Part shown: positions 44,178 to 53,968 of the stretch, one piece after another
Position numbering within the stretch: position 1 is the stretch's first letter
Layout of the letters: each line of letters starts with the position of its first letter
From: Dissulfurimicrobium hydrothermale
GTDB lineage: Bacteria; Desulfobacterota; Dissulfuribacteria; Dissulfuribacterales; Sh68
Direction of reading: 5' to 3'
Assembly: GCF_022026155.1 (NCBI RefSeq)
Contig: NZ_CP085041.1
Span: 1,520,306-1,584,305 of the forward strand
DNA length: 64,000 nucleotides
Program-made: the position numbers and the translations under genes
The notes under the pieces: generated by a model
Seen by the model: the letters and a program-made list of their open reading frames with translations, nothing else
Database searches by the model: none
Told to the model about the DNA's origin: nothing

Positions 44178-44282
44178 TGTTAATAATCTCTTTTTTAAGT
44201 TATTATAAATAATAAAAGGTCTCTAAATGAAATTTAGTCATAATTAATTATAATAGCGGCAGCGGCAAAAGAAAGGAGAAAT

Positions 44283-44888
44283 ATGTCGAGGACATCGAAG
44301 ATCAAAAGAAAGACATCCGAGACCGAGATAAGCCTTGGCCTTGTTCTGGACGGTTCCGGAAAGACTTCCGTCAAGACTGGAATTGGTTTTTTTGACCACA
44401 TGCTTACACTTTGGGCCGTCCATGGATTCTTTGACCTGGATCTTGCAGCAAAAGGGGACTTGGACGTGGATTTTCACCATACAGTGGAAGATATAGGTAT
44501 TTGTCTCGGCAAGGCCATAGCCGATGCCATTGGCGACATGAAAGGCATAAAACGTTATGGAGGCGCATCGGTCCCGATGGACGAGGCCCTTGCCAGGGTG
44601 GATGTCGATGTATGCGGGAGACCCTTTCTGGTCTTTGATGCCAAGCTGTCGACTGCCAAGATCGGGGGGTTCGATGCCGAGCTCATAGAGGAATTTTTAA
44701 GGGCAGTCGCCATAAATAGTGGTATTACCCTCCATGTTCATGTACCTTATGGTAAAAACAACCATCACATTGCAGAGGCGATCTTCAAGGCCTTTGCAAG
44801 GGCGCTCGACAAGGCGCTGCAGCTTGAACCAAGGCTTTGTGGTAGGCCGCTTTCAAGCAAAGGTGGATTTAATGTTGGCTCTCAATAG
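44283..44888 (+). CDS. hisB: Imidazoleglycerol-phosphate dehydratase
   Basis: Histidine synthesis enzyme, stand-alone dehydratase form. 201 residues; the metal-binding motifs GIGFFDHML, DFHHTVEDIGI near residues 62-72 and KNNHHIAEAIFKAFARAL near 160 are complete. GAAAGGAGAA precedes the ATG. The gene is away from other his genes. A lipoprotein gene begins 9 bases downstream, so the two are co-transcribed. Confidence 0.95.
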   Translation: MSRTSKIKRKTSETEISLGLVLDGSGKTSVKTGIGFFDHMLTLWAVHGFFDLDLAAKGDLDVDFHHTVEDIGICLGKAIADAIGDMKGIKRYGGASVPMDEALARVDVDVCGRPFLVFDAKLSTAKIGGFDAELIEEFLRAVAINSGITLHVHVPYGKNNHHIAEAIFKAFARALDKALQLEPRLCGRPLSSKGGFNVGSQ

Positions 44889-44897
44889 AAAGGAGAT

Positions 44898-45584
44898 ATG
44901 ATGAAATCAATTCAGGCTAGAAGATGCCTTTTTATTTTATGCCTCATCCTCTCAGGTCTCATATTTCAATCCTGCGCAACAGTATTCTATAAAGAGGCCG
45001 CTCCTCCGCTCCCAAACATAAAAAGTATAGCCGTCCTTCCTATAGACAGGGCGGTCACCAAGCCTGGGCAGGAAAAGGCCACCTGCGCCCTGAGCGACAC
45101 AACCTTCGATACAAGCAATGTCCCGCCTGAAGCAAGCTCCAAACTCACCGAGACGCTTGTCAGCCTTCTTAAAGACGATCCGAGGTTTAGGCCGATCCCC
45201 GAAGGGGAATGCATCGGTTTCTTGAATGCCTTTTTAAAGGCCGACATAAAGGCCTCCCAACTGCACCTTATTCAATCATTTGGAAGGGAGCTCGGGGTTG
45301 AGGCCGTTTTATATGGCAAGCTTTACAGGTTTAATGAACGCATAGGCTCATCCTATTCCGTTCAAAGGCCTGCATCGGTGGCATTTAGCTTGCACCTCAT
45401 AAGGGTATCCGACGGGGCGGTTCTGTGGCAGTACACCTTCGACGAAACACAGCAACCGCTTACTGAAAACCTTTTAAAAGCCAACCTGTACAAGGAATCG
45501 GGTCTGAAATGGCTCACAGCCGATCAGCTTGCAAGCTATGGGATCACACAGGCATGTAGATCGCTCAAAAAAAGGCTGCCTTAA
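44898..45584 (+). CDS. Putative outer-membrane-type lipoprotein
   Basis: A 228-residue protein with a signal peptide and lipobox FQSC (Cys near residue 26). The mature part starts with IKSIAVLPIDRAV, continues with a helix-rich segment and ends with FSLHLIRVSDGAVLWQYTFDETQQPLTENL, which recalls CsgG-like or LptE-like lipoproteins in strand order but without a firm match. AAAGGAGAT ahead of the ATG is a strong ribosome site. An adjacent Met gives a start ambiguity of one codon. Role unknown. Confidence 0.75.
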   Translation: MMKSIQARRCLFILCLILSGLIFQSCATVFYKEAAPPLPNIKSIAVLPIDRAVTKPGQEKATCALSDTTFDTSNVPPEASSKLTETLVSLLKDDPRFRPIPEGECIGFLNAFLKADIKASQLHLIQSFGRELGVEAVLYGKLYRFNERIGSSYSVQRPASVAFSLHLIRVSDGAVLWQYTFDETQQPLTENLLKANLYKESGLKWLTADQLASYGITQACRSLKKRLP

Positions 45585-45614
45585 TCTGAATTCCATAGGA
45601 TAATACCTTACAAC

Positions 45615-47627
45615 ATGGATGTTGCAAACAATCAAGTAGTGGAATTCCTTGAAAATCAGCGCTTTTTTACGGCCATGTGTATAGGCAAAAAGGGCAATCG
45701 TTACCACCTTCTCACGCACCTCGGGAGGGAAATGAACCTCCCTGAGACAAGGTTTCTCCATGTTTCGCCGCAGCGGATAAAGACCGCTACAAGGAATGAA
45801 TACCTTCAGGAGCTTCGATCGATTTTTGCGAAACGCGACATTTTGAAGACGGCGATCAACATACCCGAGTTATGGGAATTGGTCAGGGATGACAGGGAGA
45901 TTTGGTCTCCAACAGAACTCACAGGACTTGCCTTTAACGTCGAAGACATCGGGCCTGATCACGAAGCGGCTGTGATAAGGGCCGTCATAGACGAACACGT
46001 GCACTTCAAATTCAGGGATGGCATGATAGCCGTCCAGACAGCGGAAAACGTCGGGCGCTTGCTGGAGCAAAAGATGCTCGAAAAAGAAAGGCTTGAAAGG
46101 TTAAGTGCAGGTCTGGGATGGCTAAACACGATATGGGGAGACGCCAAGGACAAATTGCTCTACGACGCCAAAGATCCGGATATCTCCTATTGGGTCGAAG
46201 CCATAAAGGATTTTTGCATAAAAGGTGAGGAATCGGGATATGCAGCCGAGGTGAAGGGGCTGTTTAAACAAGCCGGCCTAAATCGGCCTATGGTACCGTT
46301 TTATACCTTGGTGAAGACTGGGATATGGGGTGAAGATGAGAACCTAGAACTGTACCGTTTCGACATCAAGGCCGACTTCCCACGGTCTGTAATCAATCAT
46401 GCCATGGAATTGGCTAGATCGACATTGGATACCAAGGGTCTACGCGACCTCACGGAAACCTGTATTTTTACCATCGACGGTCCTGAAACCACCGATATCG
46501 ACGATGCGCTGAGCTTTGAAAGATGCGGAAACGGCCTTGAACTTGGCATTCATATAACCAATTTCGGCGCCAAGATAGACCCAGGATCTCCTGTTTTTGA
46601 GGAGGCATTGAGCAGGGCCACTAGTATATATTTGCCTGACCTCACAATACCCATGATCCCGGATATCCTCTCTTCGAACGCCTTCAGCCTCAATAAAAAC
46701 GAACCACGGGCGGCGTTGTCGTTTTTTGTAAAACTCGACAAAAATGGTACCATACTCGAGACAAACATAGAACGTACTCTAATACGCGTCAGCAATCGAA
46801 TGAGCTATGAAGATGCCGACTCAGAAATAGAAAAGGGCGGCATATTCTCAGAGGCATATCAACTCGCTAGGATGCTTCAATCCGCAAGGATCGAGAAAGG
46901 GGCATTACCTCTTCCAATTCCTGAACTTGTCATAAGATTTGACTCGGAAAAGGGTGTGATGATAAAACTCACCAATCCTGGGCCGGCGCGTTTCCTTGTG
47001 GCGGAATACATGATCCTGGCCAACAGAATTGCAGCCGAGTTCCTGAGAGACAACTTCATACCGGCCCTTTACAGGAGCCAACCGCCGCCAAGGGAACAGA
47101 TCATCTCGGGCGCCGAGACTGACATTAAGGCCAACTTCAGACAAAGACGTCTCATAAGCAAAGGCGGGCTTGTCAAAAAACCCGAAGCCCACCACGGTCT
47201 GGGGCTGGCCGCCTATACAACCGTTACATCGCCGCTGAGGCGGGGCCTTGATCTCCTTATGCAACAGCAACTGGACTCATTTCTAAGATGCGGATCGCCG
47301 CTGCATGACATAGAGGGCCTGGAAAAGATGTCAGCAACCCTGCAACATGGCCTTGCGGCCGCATCTGCGATCAAACAAACAAGGATGCGGTATTTTGTGC
47401 TCAAACACATGGAGGGTCGTATAAATATGCCTCTTGACGCATGGATACTTGATACAGGTCCGCATAAGGTGGTTGCCGTATTGTCCGATTATCTCATGCC
47501 GGTCGAACTGCCTAAGCGTCCTGGCTCTACCTACTCTATGGATCAGGATATAAAAATAAACATAAAAAAGGTAAACGCCAGAGAAAATATCCTGAAGGTC
47601 GATTGGTGCAATGGAACCAGACATTAG
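45615..47627 (+). CDS. Exoribonuclease II/R family protein
   Basis: A 670-residue 3'-5' exoribonuclease with an RNB domain. The catalytic segment reads TIDGPETTDIDDALSFE, with the closely spaced acidic residues that bind magnesium; YTTVTSPLRRGLDLLMQQQL near the end is the typical RNB finish, and a degenerate S1-like domain follows. The N-terminal cold-shock part is not typical of RNase R, and the product is closer to the RNase II-like proteins of deltaproteobacteria and plants. It precedes hrpA by 21 bases, so RNA-processing genes are linked. Confidence 0.88.
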   Translation: MDVANNQVVEFLENQRFFTAMCIGKKGNRYHLLTHLGREMNLPETRFLHVSPQRIKTATRNEYLQELRSIFAKRDILKTAINIPELWELVRDDREIWSPTELTGLAFNVEDIGPDHEAAVIRAVIDEHVHFKFRDGMIAVQTAENVGRLLEQKMLEKERLERLSAGLGWLNTIWGDAKDKLLYDAKDPDISYWVEAIKDFCIKGEESGYAAEVKGLFKQAGLNRPMVPFYTLVKTGIWGEDENLELYRFDIKADFPRSVINHAMELARSTLDTKGLRDLTETCIFTIDGPETTDIDDALSFERCGNGLELGIHITNFGAKIDPGSPVFEEALSRATSIYLPDLTIPMIPDILSSNAFSLNKNEPRAALSFFVKLDKNGTILETNIERTLIRVSNRMSYEDADSEIEKGGIFSEAYQLARMLQSARIEKGALPLPIPELVIRFDSEKGVMIKLTNPGPARFLVAEYMILANRIAAEFLRDNFIPALYRSQPPPREQIISGAETDIKANFRQRRLISKGGLVKKPEAHHGLGLAAYTTVTSPLRRGLDLLMQQQLDSFLRCGSPLHDIEGLEKMSATLQHGLAAASAIKQTRMRYFVLKHMEGRINMPLDAWILDTGPHKVVAVLSDYLMPVELPKRPGSTYSMDQDIKINIKKVNARENILKVDWCNGTRH

Positions 47628-47648
47628 GCGCCGACTGAACCAAAGGAT

Positions 47649-50600
47649 GTGACGATTTCAAGCTGGTTGCCTTCAAACCTTGACATTTCTTGCCCGCCAG
47701 GGCTACCTATAGCCCCTTATTGGGAAAAGCTGCGCAAGGCCATAGAAGACAATAGAGTGGTCATTGTTATAGGTGAAACGGGGTGTGGAAAGACAACTCA
47801 ACTTCCAAAGATAGCTATAGCGGCAGGTAGAGGCAGACAGGGCCGCATCGTCTGTACACAGCCAAGGCGTGTAGCCGCCATTGCTGTGGCATCCAGGCTC
47901 TCAGCAGAGCTTGGAGAAACAGGCCTGGCCGTTGTAGGCTACAAGGTAAGATTTAGGGATCGTACACCAAAGACCGCCATTATAAAATTCGTAACCGACG
48001 GCATGCTCCTCGCAGAGCTGCAGAGTGACCCAAGGCTCAGGACCTATGATACAGTGATCCTTGATGAGGCGCACGAACGGAGCCTTAACATCGATATACT
48101 GACCGGGGTCATCAAGGGCCTTATGCCATCAAGGCCAGAACTGAAACTAATAATATCTTCGGCTACGCTCCATACGCAGCAATTTTTGAGACTTTTCCCT
48201 GACGCCGAGGTGGTGAAGATCGAAGGAAGAGGCCATCCTGTCGATATCATCTACAGGCCCTTTCTTTTACCTGGAGATGAAGCGGCCACTACGCCTGAAG
48301 AGCAGGTGGCTGCAGCCATAGATGAACTCCTGGACGGAGGTGGCACAGGCGATGTTCTCGCCTTCCTGGCCACGGAAAGGCAGGTGATTGAGGCGACAAG
48401 ACTCTTGAAGTCCCGTTGGGGCCGCGATGTATTGATATTGCCCATGTTCGGACGTTTAAGTTTTTTTGACCAACAGCGGATATTCGCCCCGTCACACCAG
48501 CGCAAGATCGTCATCGCTACCAATATTGCAGAGACATCTCTCACCATCCCTGGCATACGCTATGTAGTTGACTCGGGACTGGCCAGGATGCTCCGCTACA
48601 ATATCCGCACAAGGACAACCGCCATGCCTGTCGTCCCAATTTCAAAGGCAAGCGCCGAACAGCGGGCCGGCAGGGCGGGACGCACCGGCCCCGGTATCTG
48701 TATAAGGCTTTACAGCAGAGAGGACTTCGAACATCGGCATGATTACACACCGCCCGAGATACTGCGCTCAAACCTGGCCGAGGTGATCTTGAAGCTGATC
48801 AGCATGGGGATCAAAGACGTCTCAGGTTTCGCTTTTCTGGACCCCCCATCTGAAAAGGCTATAAAAGAGGGCTTCGATACGCTTAAAGAGCTAAGTGCTT
48901 TGGACAGGCAAGGACGAATTACGCCTATGGGCCGTCTTATGGCAAGGCTTCCGCTTGACCCGCGCATTGCTCGCATCATCATCCAGGCCGAAAGGGAAAA
49001 TGCCTTGAGAGAAGCAATCATAGTAGCAGCGGCATTGGGTATCCAGGATCCTAGAGAACGTCCGGCGGAGAAGGAGGCGCAGGCCGACAGGGCCCACAGC
49101 GTCTTCATAGATCAATCATCCGACTTTGCAAGCTATATAAAGATTTGGAACTTCATCCATGAAAAAAGGCAGGCAGGCTTTACAAAGAATCAGATCAGGC
49201 GCCTTTGCAAAGACAATCTACTATCTTTTCAGCGTATAGAGGAGTGGATGGAGATCCATGATCAAATACTGGACATCTTGATCGAAACCGGTGGTTTTCA
49301 TCTCAACGACCGCCCTGCAGGATTCGACGCCCTCCATCGCTCTATTTTGGCTGGTTTTCTAAGCCGCATCGCCTTTCTTAATAAGAAAGAGTCGGTATAT
49401 GCCGGGGCCAGGGGCACAAAGATCCAAATATTCCCCGGCTCTGGGCTCTTCAAGAGACGGCCGAGGTGGATCGTGGCAGCCGAGCTTGTAAGAACCTCGC
49501 AACTCTTTGCAAGGACCGTGGCACAGGTAAGACCTGAGTGGATAGAAGAGCTCGCAGGACCTCTGGCTCAAAGGGAGTATTCAGACCCGCATTGGGAGAG
49601 AGCCAGAGGGGAAGTTATGGCGTGGGAGTGCGTAACTGTCTTCGGGCTTGTCGTAGCGGCAAGACGGCCTGTATCCTATTCCAGAATCAATCCACAGAAG
49701 GCAAGGGAGATATTCATATCCCAGGGCCTTGCAACGTGCAATCTCAAGGGAGACTATCCGTTTTTGACCCACAACAGGCAGATTATATCCGACTTGGAAG
49801 GCCTTGTCGGCCGAATAAGACGGCGTGACATCTATGAAAAAGACACAGCGGCAACTCACCTTGATGCCGGACTCAAGGTGCTTGAAGAGGCCTCAGGCCT
49901 TGGACCTATATCGGATGAACGCACCCTTGCCAGGGCGATACGGTTAGTTGGAGACCTGCCTCTGTTTTTGGACAGGGACGCCATCTTAAAAGATATCAAG
50001 GCGGATGACATCCAAAACCTATTTCCAGGCCATCTGAATATATCGGGCCAAGAGATAGAACTTGTCTATAGCTTCAGTCCAGGCAACGAAAGAGACGGCT
50101 TGACCGCCAGAATACCGCTTGCGGCCATCGGCCGTCTGAGGCAGGAAGATTTCCAATGGCTTGTTCCTGGATTCCTGCCAGAAAAGGTAGATTTTCTTTT
50201 ACGCGGATTGCCCAAGGAGATCAGAAATAAACTCATTCCTATTGTCGGGACGACAGATGTTATATGCAGACATATTGAGGCACAACGGGATAAAAGTACA
50301 CTCTTTGACGCCATAGAGGCTACGCTGCATAAATTGTACGACATTACAGTGACAAGGGATCAGTGGCCAGATCAAAGGTCTTTGCCTCCCCATCTAGTCA
50401 TGAGGTTTGAGGTGATAGATGATGGCGGCAGACCCTTGGCCGCAGGCAGGGATCTTGAGGCCTTGCGCATGGCACTGAGAGAAAAGGTGGCCGTGGATCT
50501 TGATATGACCCTGGGCTGGCTCAGGCGCTGTATTGAGAGACCGGTTCCTTCCCTAAACGACCTGCCAGATCTGCCTGAACAGCTGTCAGTAGGACCGGAC

Positions 50601-51491
50601 GGTCTAGGCATCGCCTTCTTCCCTGCCATTGAACGTGATGAACACGGTGGCCTACACATCAGTGTGCTCCGTTCCCAAGACGAGGCGATATCGATGACCC
50701 GCCAGTCGCTGAGATGCGAATTCTCCTTTGCCCTCGCAAAGGAGTTGCACTATCTTAAAAAAAATATATCACTTATAGAAGTCCCTCTTAATGTCATCCA
50801 TTGGGCTGGCGGCGCGGAAAGACTCAAAGAATCCATGGTTGAATGGATCGAAGATGTCTTTTTTGGCCGGTGGTATTGGCATGGTCTGCCTTCCAGAGGC
50901 GACATCCTCAAGAGGCTAAAATACCTAAAGGCCAATCTCTATAAAGACGCCCAAATACATTTGAAACAACTCAAATCTCTCATCGTTCAATTGGGCGCAA
51001 CCATGGCTCAGGTGGAACGATTGGCCGAGCGTAAAGGCCTTGCAACCAAGCAGGCCTACAAGGAGATGCGTATGGAACTCGACGAGATGTTCCCACGCGG
51101 TCTCCCATGGGCCGTCGCTCCTACTCCTGAAGAGGCCGGCGACAGATCGGACGAATCATGCGAGGCCATGACAAGACGGCTCAAGGCCCTAACCATCCGC
51201 GCCCAGAGGGCTTATACAGACCCCTTGAAGGACGCCGCAAAATCCCAGCGGGTCAGACCGTACAAAGAACGATTGGATACAGCGAATGCCGCTTTCAGTC
51301 AAGGGAATAGACCCGCTGAACTCGCTGGGCTCATAGCGGAATTCAGGCTTTTGGTTATAGAATATTATATCTCTATCTTTGCGCCTGAGCTGAAGACCAT
51401 CGTCACAGTCTCGCAAAAACGCCTAGATGAGAAGTGGGAGCATATCGCAAAGGTCCTACAGGACGGCGCAATGACCAAAAATGGACCTTGA
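47649..51491 (+). CDS. hrpA: ATP-dependent RNA helicase HrpA (DEAH family)
   Basis: A 1280-residue DEAH-box helicase, full HrpA length. Walker A GETGCGKTTQLPK near residue 41, TQPRRVAA, DEAH near residue 139, SAT (SSATLHTQQF), GRPV-like motif VI AEQRAGRAGRTGPG, then HA2, OB-fold and the long C-terminal HrpA-specific region. The start is a GTG with AAAGGA very close to it, so the precise start is uncertain. Acts on structured mRNA and ribosome-associated RNA. It forms an operon with the RNase II/R gene. Confidence 0.94.
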   Translation: MTISSWLPSNLDISCPPGLPIAPYWEKLRKAIEDNRVVIVIGETGCGKTTQLPKIAIAAGRGRQGRIVCTQPRRVAAIAVASRLSAELGETGLAVVGYKVRFRDRTPKTAIIKFVTDGMLLAELQSDPRLRTYDTVILDEAHERSLNIDILTGVIKGLMPSRPELKLIISSATLHTQQFLRLFPDAEVVKIEGRGHPVDIIYRPFLLPGDEAATTPEEQVAAAIDELLDGGGTGDVLAFLATERQVIEATRLLKSRWGRDVLILPMFGRLSFFDQQRIFAPSHQRKIVIATNIAETSLTIPGIRYVVDSGLARMLRYNIRTRTTAMPVVPISKASAEQRAGRAGRTGPGICIRLYSREDFEHRHDYTPPEILRSNLAEVILKLISMGIKDVSGFAFLDPPSEKAIKEGFDTLKELSALDRQGRITPMGRLMARLPLDPRIARIIIQAERENALREAIIVAAALGIQDPRERPAEKEAQADRAHSVFIDQSSDFASYIKIWNFIHEKRQAGFTKNQIRRLCKDNLLSFQRIEEWMEIHDQILDILIETGGFHLNDRPAGFDALHRSILAGFLSRIAFLNKKESVYAGARGTKIQIFPGSGLFKRRPRWIVAAELVRTSQLFARTVAQVRPEWIEELAGPLAQREYSDPHWERARGEVMAWECVTVFGLVVAARRPVSYSRINPQKAREIFISQGLATCNLKGDYPFLTHNRQIISDLEGLVGRIRRRDIYEKDTAATHLDAGLKVLEEASGLGPISDERTLARAIRLVGDLPLFLDRDAILKDIKADDIQNLFPGHLNISGQEIELVYSFSPGNERDGLTARIPLAAIGRLRQEDFQWLVPGFLPEKVDFLLRGLPKEIRNKLIPIVGTTDVICRHIEAQRDKSTLFDAIEATLHKLYDITVTRDQWPDQRSLPPHLVMRFEVIDDGGRPLAAGRDLEALRMALREKVAVDLDMTLGWLRRCIERPVPSLNDLPDLPEQLSVGPDGLGIAFFPAIERDEHGGLHISVLRSQDEAISMTRQSLRCEFSFALAKELHYLKKNISLIEVPLNVIHWAGGAERLKESMVEWIEDVFFGRWYWHGLPSRGDILKRLKYLKANLYKDAQIHLKQLKSLIVQLGATMAQVERLAERKGLATKQAYKEMRMELDEMFPRGLPWAVAPTPEEAGDRSDESCEAMTRRLKALTIRAQRAYTDPLKDAAKSQRVRPYKERLDTANAAFSQGNRPAELAGLIAEFRLLVIEYYISIFAPELKTIVTVSQKRLDEKWEHIAKVLQDGAMTKNGP

Positions 51492-51590
51492 GTCTTGATT
51501 GCGAATTTTATCTCGGCAGAGATTCAAATGGAGACATGCGGCCTTCAACACAAAGACCCCCATGTCTCCATCTACATGGATAATATTGAT

Positions 51591-52009
51591 CTAGACGCCT
51601 TCAAATTCCTTCGCTGCGGCAAGCGCCTCGGCGTCCACCTTGCCCTTGTCCTTCATCATCGAAAGGATCGCCGCGACAAGATTCATGACAACAAGGACAC
51701 CTATAACAACGACGAAGCCGCTCATAAAGGCATGGTTTTTTAAGTCAAGCGGGATCCTGCCGTTTCTAAATACATGCGCCACACCTTGGAACCCGTGTTC
51801 AGACAGATATCTATGCTCCAGGCTTGAAAATAGAAGTCCAGAGATATCTACACCGAAAATCAGACCCAAAGAACGCATCAATCATATTCAAAATGCCACC
51901 AGCCAAACCGAGTTTATTTCTTGGTGCGGCACCCATAATTGCACTATTGTTCGGCGGGGTAAACATACCCATCCCGATACCCAAAAGGATCAATTCACCG
52001 ACCAAGCTT
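51591..52009 (-). pseudogene. MFS transporter fragment (EmrB/QacA-like), truncated and frameshifted
   Basis: The last ~130 codons of a drug-efflux-type major facilitator protein. The segment GELILLGIGMGMFTPPNNSA...GLAGGILNM is read in one frame and the rest, MRSLGLIFGVDISGLLFSS... and a last membrane helix (VVVIGVLVVMNLVAAIL), in another. A 4-base insertion around 51880-51883 shifts the frame. The upstream ~350-400 codons are missing; the match stops at the AAGCTT at 52004-52009. The 99 bases between hrpA and this fragment hold nothing that I recognise. Confidence 0.8.
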
Positions 52010-52010
52010 T

Positions 52011-53204
52011 CTTGCTGCCTATCAAGCAACGGCCGAGGACCTACGCGCCGATGCCGAGCCTGGCAAGATTCTTCACGAGACAAGGCAATGCGAGCTTGCC
52101 CGCTTGAGAGAAATTCCATTTAGCCGCTACTATGGCTCAGTAGATGCAACCCCATTGTTTGTAGTCCTTGCAGGACTGTATTGGCAGCGCACTGCGGACC
52201 GACAGACATTGGAGGCCATTTGGCCCCAGATCAAAGCAGCGCTGGAGTGGATCGACCGCTACGGCGATATAGACGGAGACGGTTTTGTCGAATACGGCCA
52301 CCGTAATACAAGTAGCCTTGTCAATCAAGGCTGGAAAGACTCCGAAGACGCTGTATTCCATGCCGACGGACGCTTGGCTCCTCCCCCCATCGCCCTCGCC
52401 GAGGTGCAAGGTTACGTCTATCTGGCGCGGCAATTGGCCTCATCCATGGCCTGCAGTATGGGGGAAACCGCCCTGGCGGCGACTTTGGAAGAAAAGGCTC
52501 GCAATCTCCGGGAGCAATTCGAGGAATACTTTTGGTGCGAGGACCTACAGCTATATGCCTTTGCCCTCGACGGCAACAAGCACCCATGCCAGGTACGTAC
52601 TTCCAATGCCGGACAAGTATTGTTCTCTGGCATAGCTGATCCCAAACGGGCTGCCAAGGTGACACAAACGCTTTTCAGCCCCGATTTGTTCAGTGGCTGG
52701 GGCATCCGCACCGTGGGCGCGCAAGAAGCGCGCTTCAACCCAGCCTCATACCACAATGGATCGGTCTGGCCCCATGACAATGCCATCATCGGGTTCGGAC
52801 TCGCTCGTTACGGCCATATAAAGGAATTGTTGAGGCTCACTTCGGCACTCTTTACAGCGGCGGCATATATGGATTTACGGCGCCTGCCTGAATTGTTCTG
52901 CGGATTCCGCCGCCACAGGGACAAAGGGCCGACGCTATATCCGGTAGCCTGCACGCCTCAGGCCTGGGCGGCGGCGGCCCCCTTTGCCTTACTCGCCGCC
53001 TGTCTCGGGTTTGAACCCCATGCTGCTCTCAACAAAATCCGCCTGCAACATCCAAGACTCCCTGAATTCATTGACTGGGTACGGATTAAGTCACTGCCCA
53101 TCGGTAACTCATATCTGGATATACTGCTACGGCGACATGGATCAGACGTGGCAGTGAACGTGTTGAAACGCAGCGGCCAGGCGGAATTGGAAGTAATCCT
53201 TTAA
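52011..53204 (+). pseudogene. Glycogen-debranching enzyme fragment (amylo-alpha-1,6-glucosidase), 5'-truncated
   Basis: C-terminal ~397 codons of a six-hairpin glycosidase of the GDE_C/amylo-alpha-1,6-glucosidase type. Recognisable segments: EPGKILHETRQCELARL, FSRYYGSVDATPLFV, DGDGFVEY, GWKDSEDAVFHADGRLAPPPIALAEVQGYVY, GWGIRTV and SYHNGSVWPHDNAIIGFGLARYG. The frame is open past the first possible start (TTG 52104) and family similarity continues to about 52005, so the N-terminal half has been lost. Arg codons are mainly CGN, unlike the AGG-rich neighbours, suggesting foreign origin. Whether any product is made is unclear. Confidence 0.85.
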
Positions 53205-53329
53205 TGACGCCATTGCTTGTCGCTTGTTTTGTACCTGTATATTAAAATAAGATGCGAAGATTAACCTGAAAAGATTTTACAAAATGTGCAGATGGGTTTA
53301 GTTATGGTCGGCTGCTTTAATGGTTGTGC

Positions 53330-53935
53330 TCATATGCGGTTAACAGAGACATCCAAATCCTTTAATATTCCGTCCCGGATGCTATATATCCAGCCATGTA
53401 CGTAAAGGTCTCGCCCCTTTCGCCAGGCATTCCTGACAAAACCGGTTCGGCAGACATTGTGCACCTGTTCAATGACATTGAATTCGCACAGCCTGTCAAG
53501 CCGCTGCGCGGCATCGAAAATGGCATTGATTTCTTTCATATAGCGCCGGTAAACTTCACTGACATGGCCCAACCAATTGTTGATCAAGCCATATGATTCT
53601 ATTTCTTCCATATCCATGGCTGTCTTCACGCCACCGCATCCATAATGTCCACAGACAATGATATGCTGCACACTTAGCACCTCTACAGCATATTGAATGA
53701 CGGCCATACAGTTTATATCAGACTGGACAACTATATTGGCGATATTGCGATGCACAAACAATTCGCCTGGCGGCATGCCAACGATCTGATTCGCCGGAAC
53801 CCGGCTGTCCGAACACCCTATCCATAAATACTTAGGTGACTGCTGCTTGGAGAGTCTTTCAAAGAAAGCCGGGTCTTCTTTCTTTATGCCGTCAGCCCAT
53901 GCCCTGTTGTTGTCAAACAAACATTTAAGAGTCAT
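53330..53935 (-). CDS. can: Beta-class carbonic anhydrase
   Basis: Interconverts carbon dioxide and bicarbonate. 201 residues. Zinc ligands C41, H97 and C100 with the D43-R45 dyad (GCSDSRVP; CGHYGCGGVKTAM) place it in the E. coli Can-like group. The gene is on the minus strand, 33 bases after the HPr-kinase-like gene, so the two may be co-transcribed. The 125 bases between it and the debranching fragment show no gene or clear terminator. Confidence 0.95.
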   Translation of the reverse strand: MTLKCLFDNNRAWADGIKKEDPAFFERLSKQQSPKYLWIGCSDSRVPANQIVGMPPGELFVHRNIANIVVQSDINCMAVIQYAVEVLSVQHIIVCGHYGCGGVKTAMDMEEIESYGLINNWLGHVSEVYRRYMKEINAIFDAAQRLDRLCEFNVIEQVHNVCRTGFVRNAWRKGRDLYVHGWIYSIRDGILKDLDVSVNRI

Positions 53936-53968
53936 TTTATTTATTTGTTTTTATTTTTATTTACAGAA

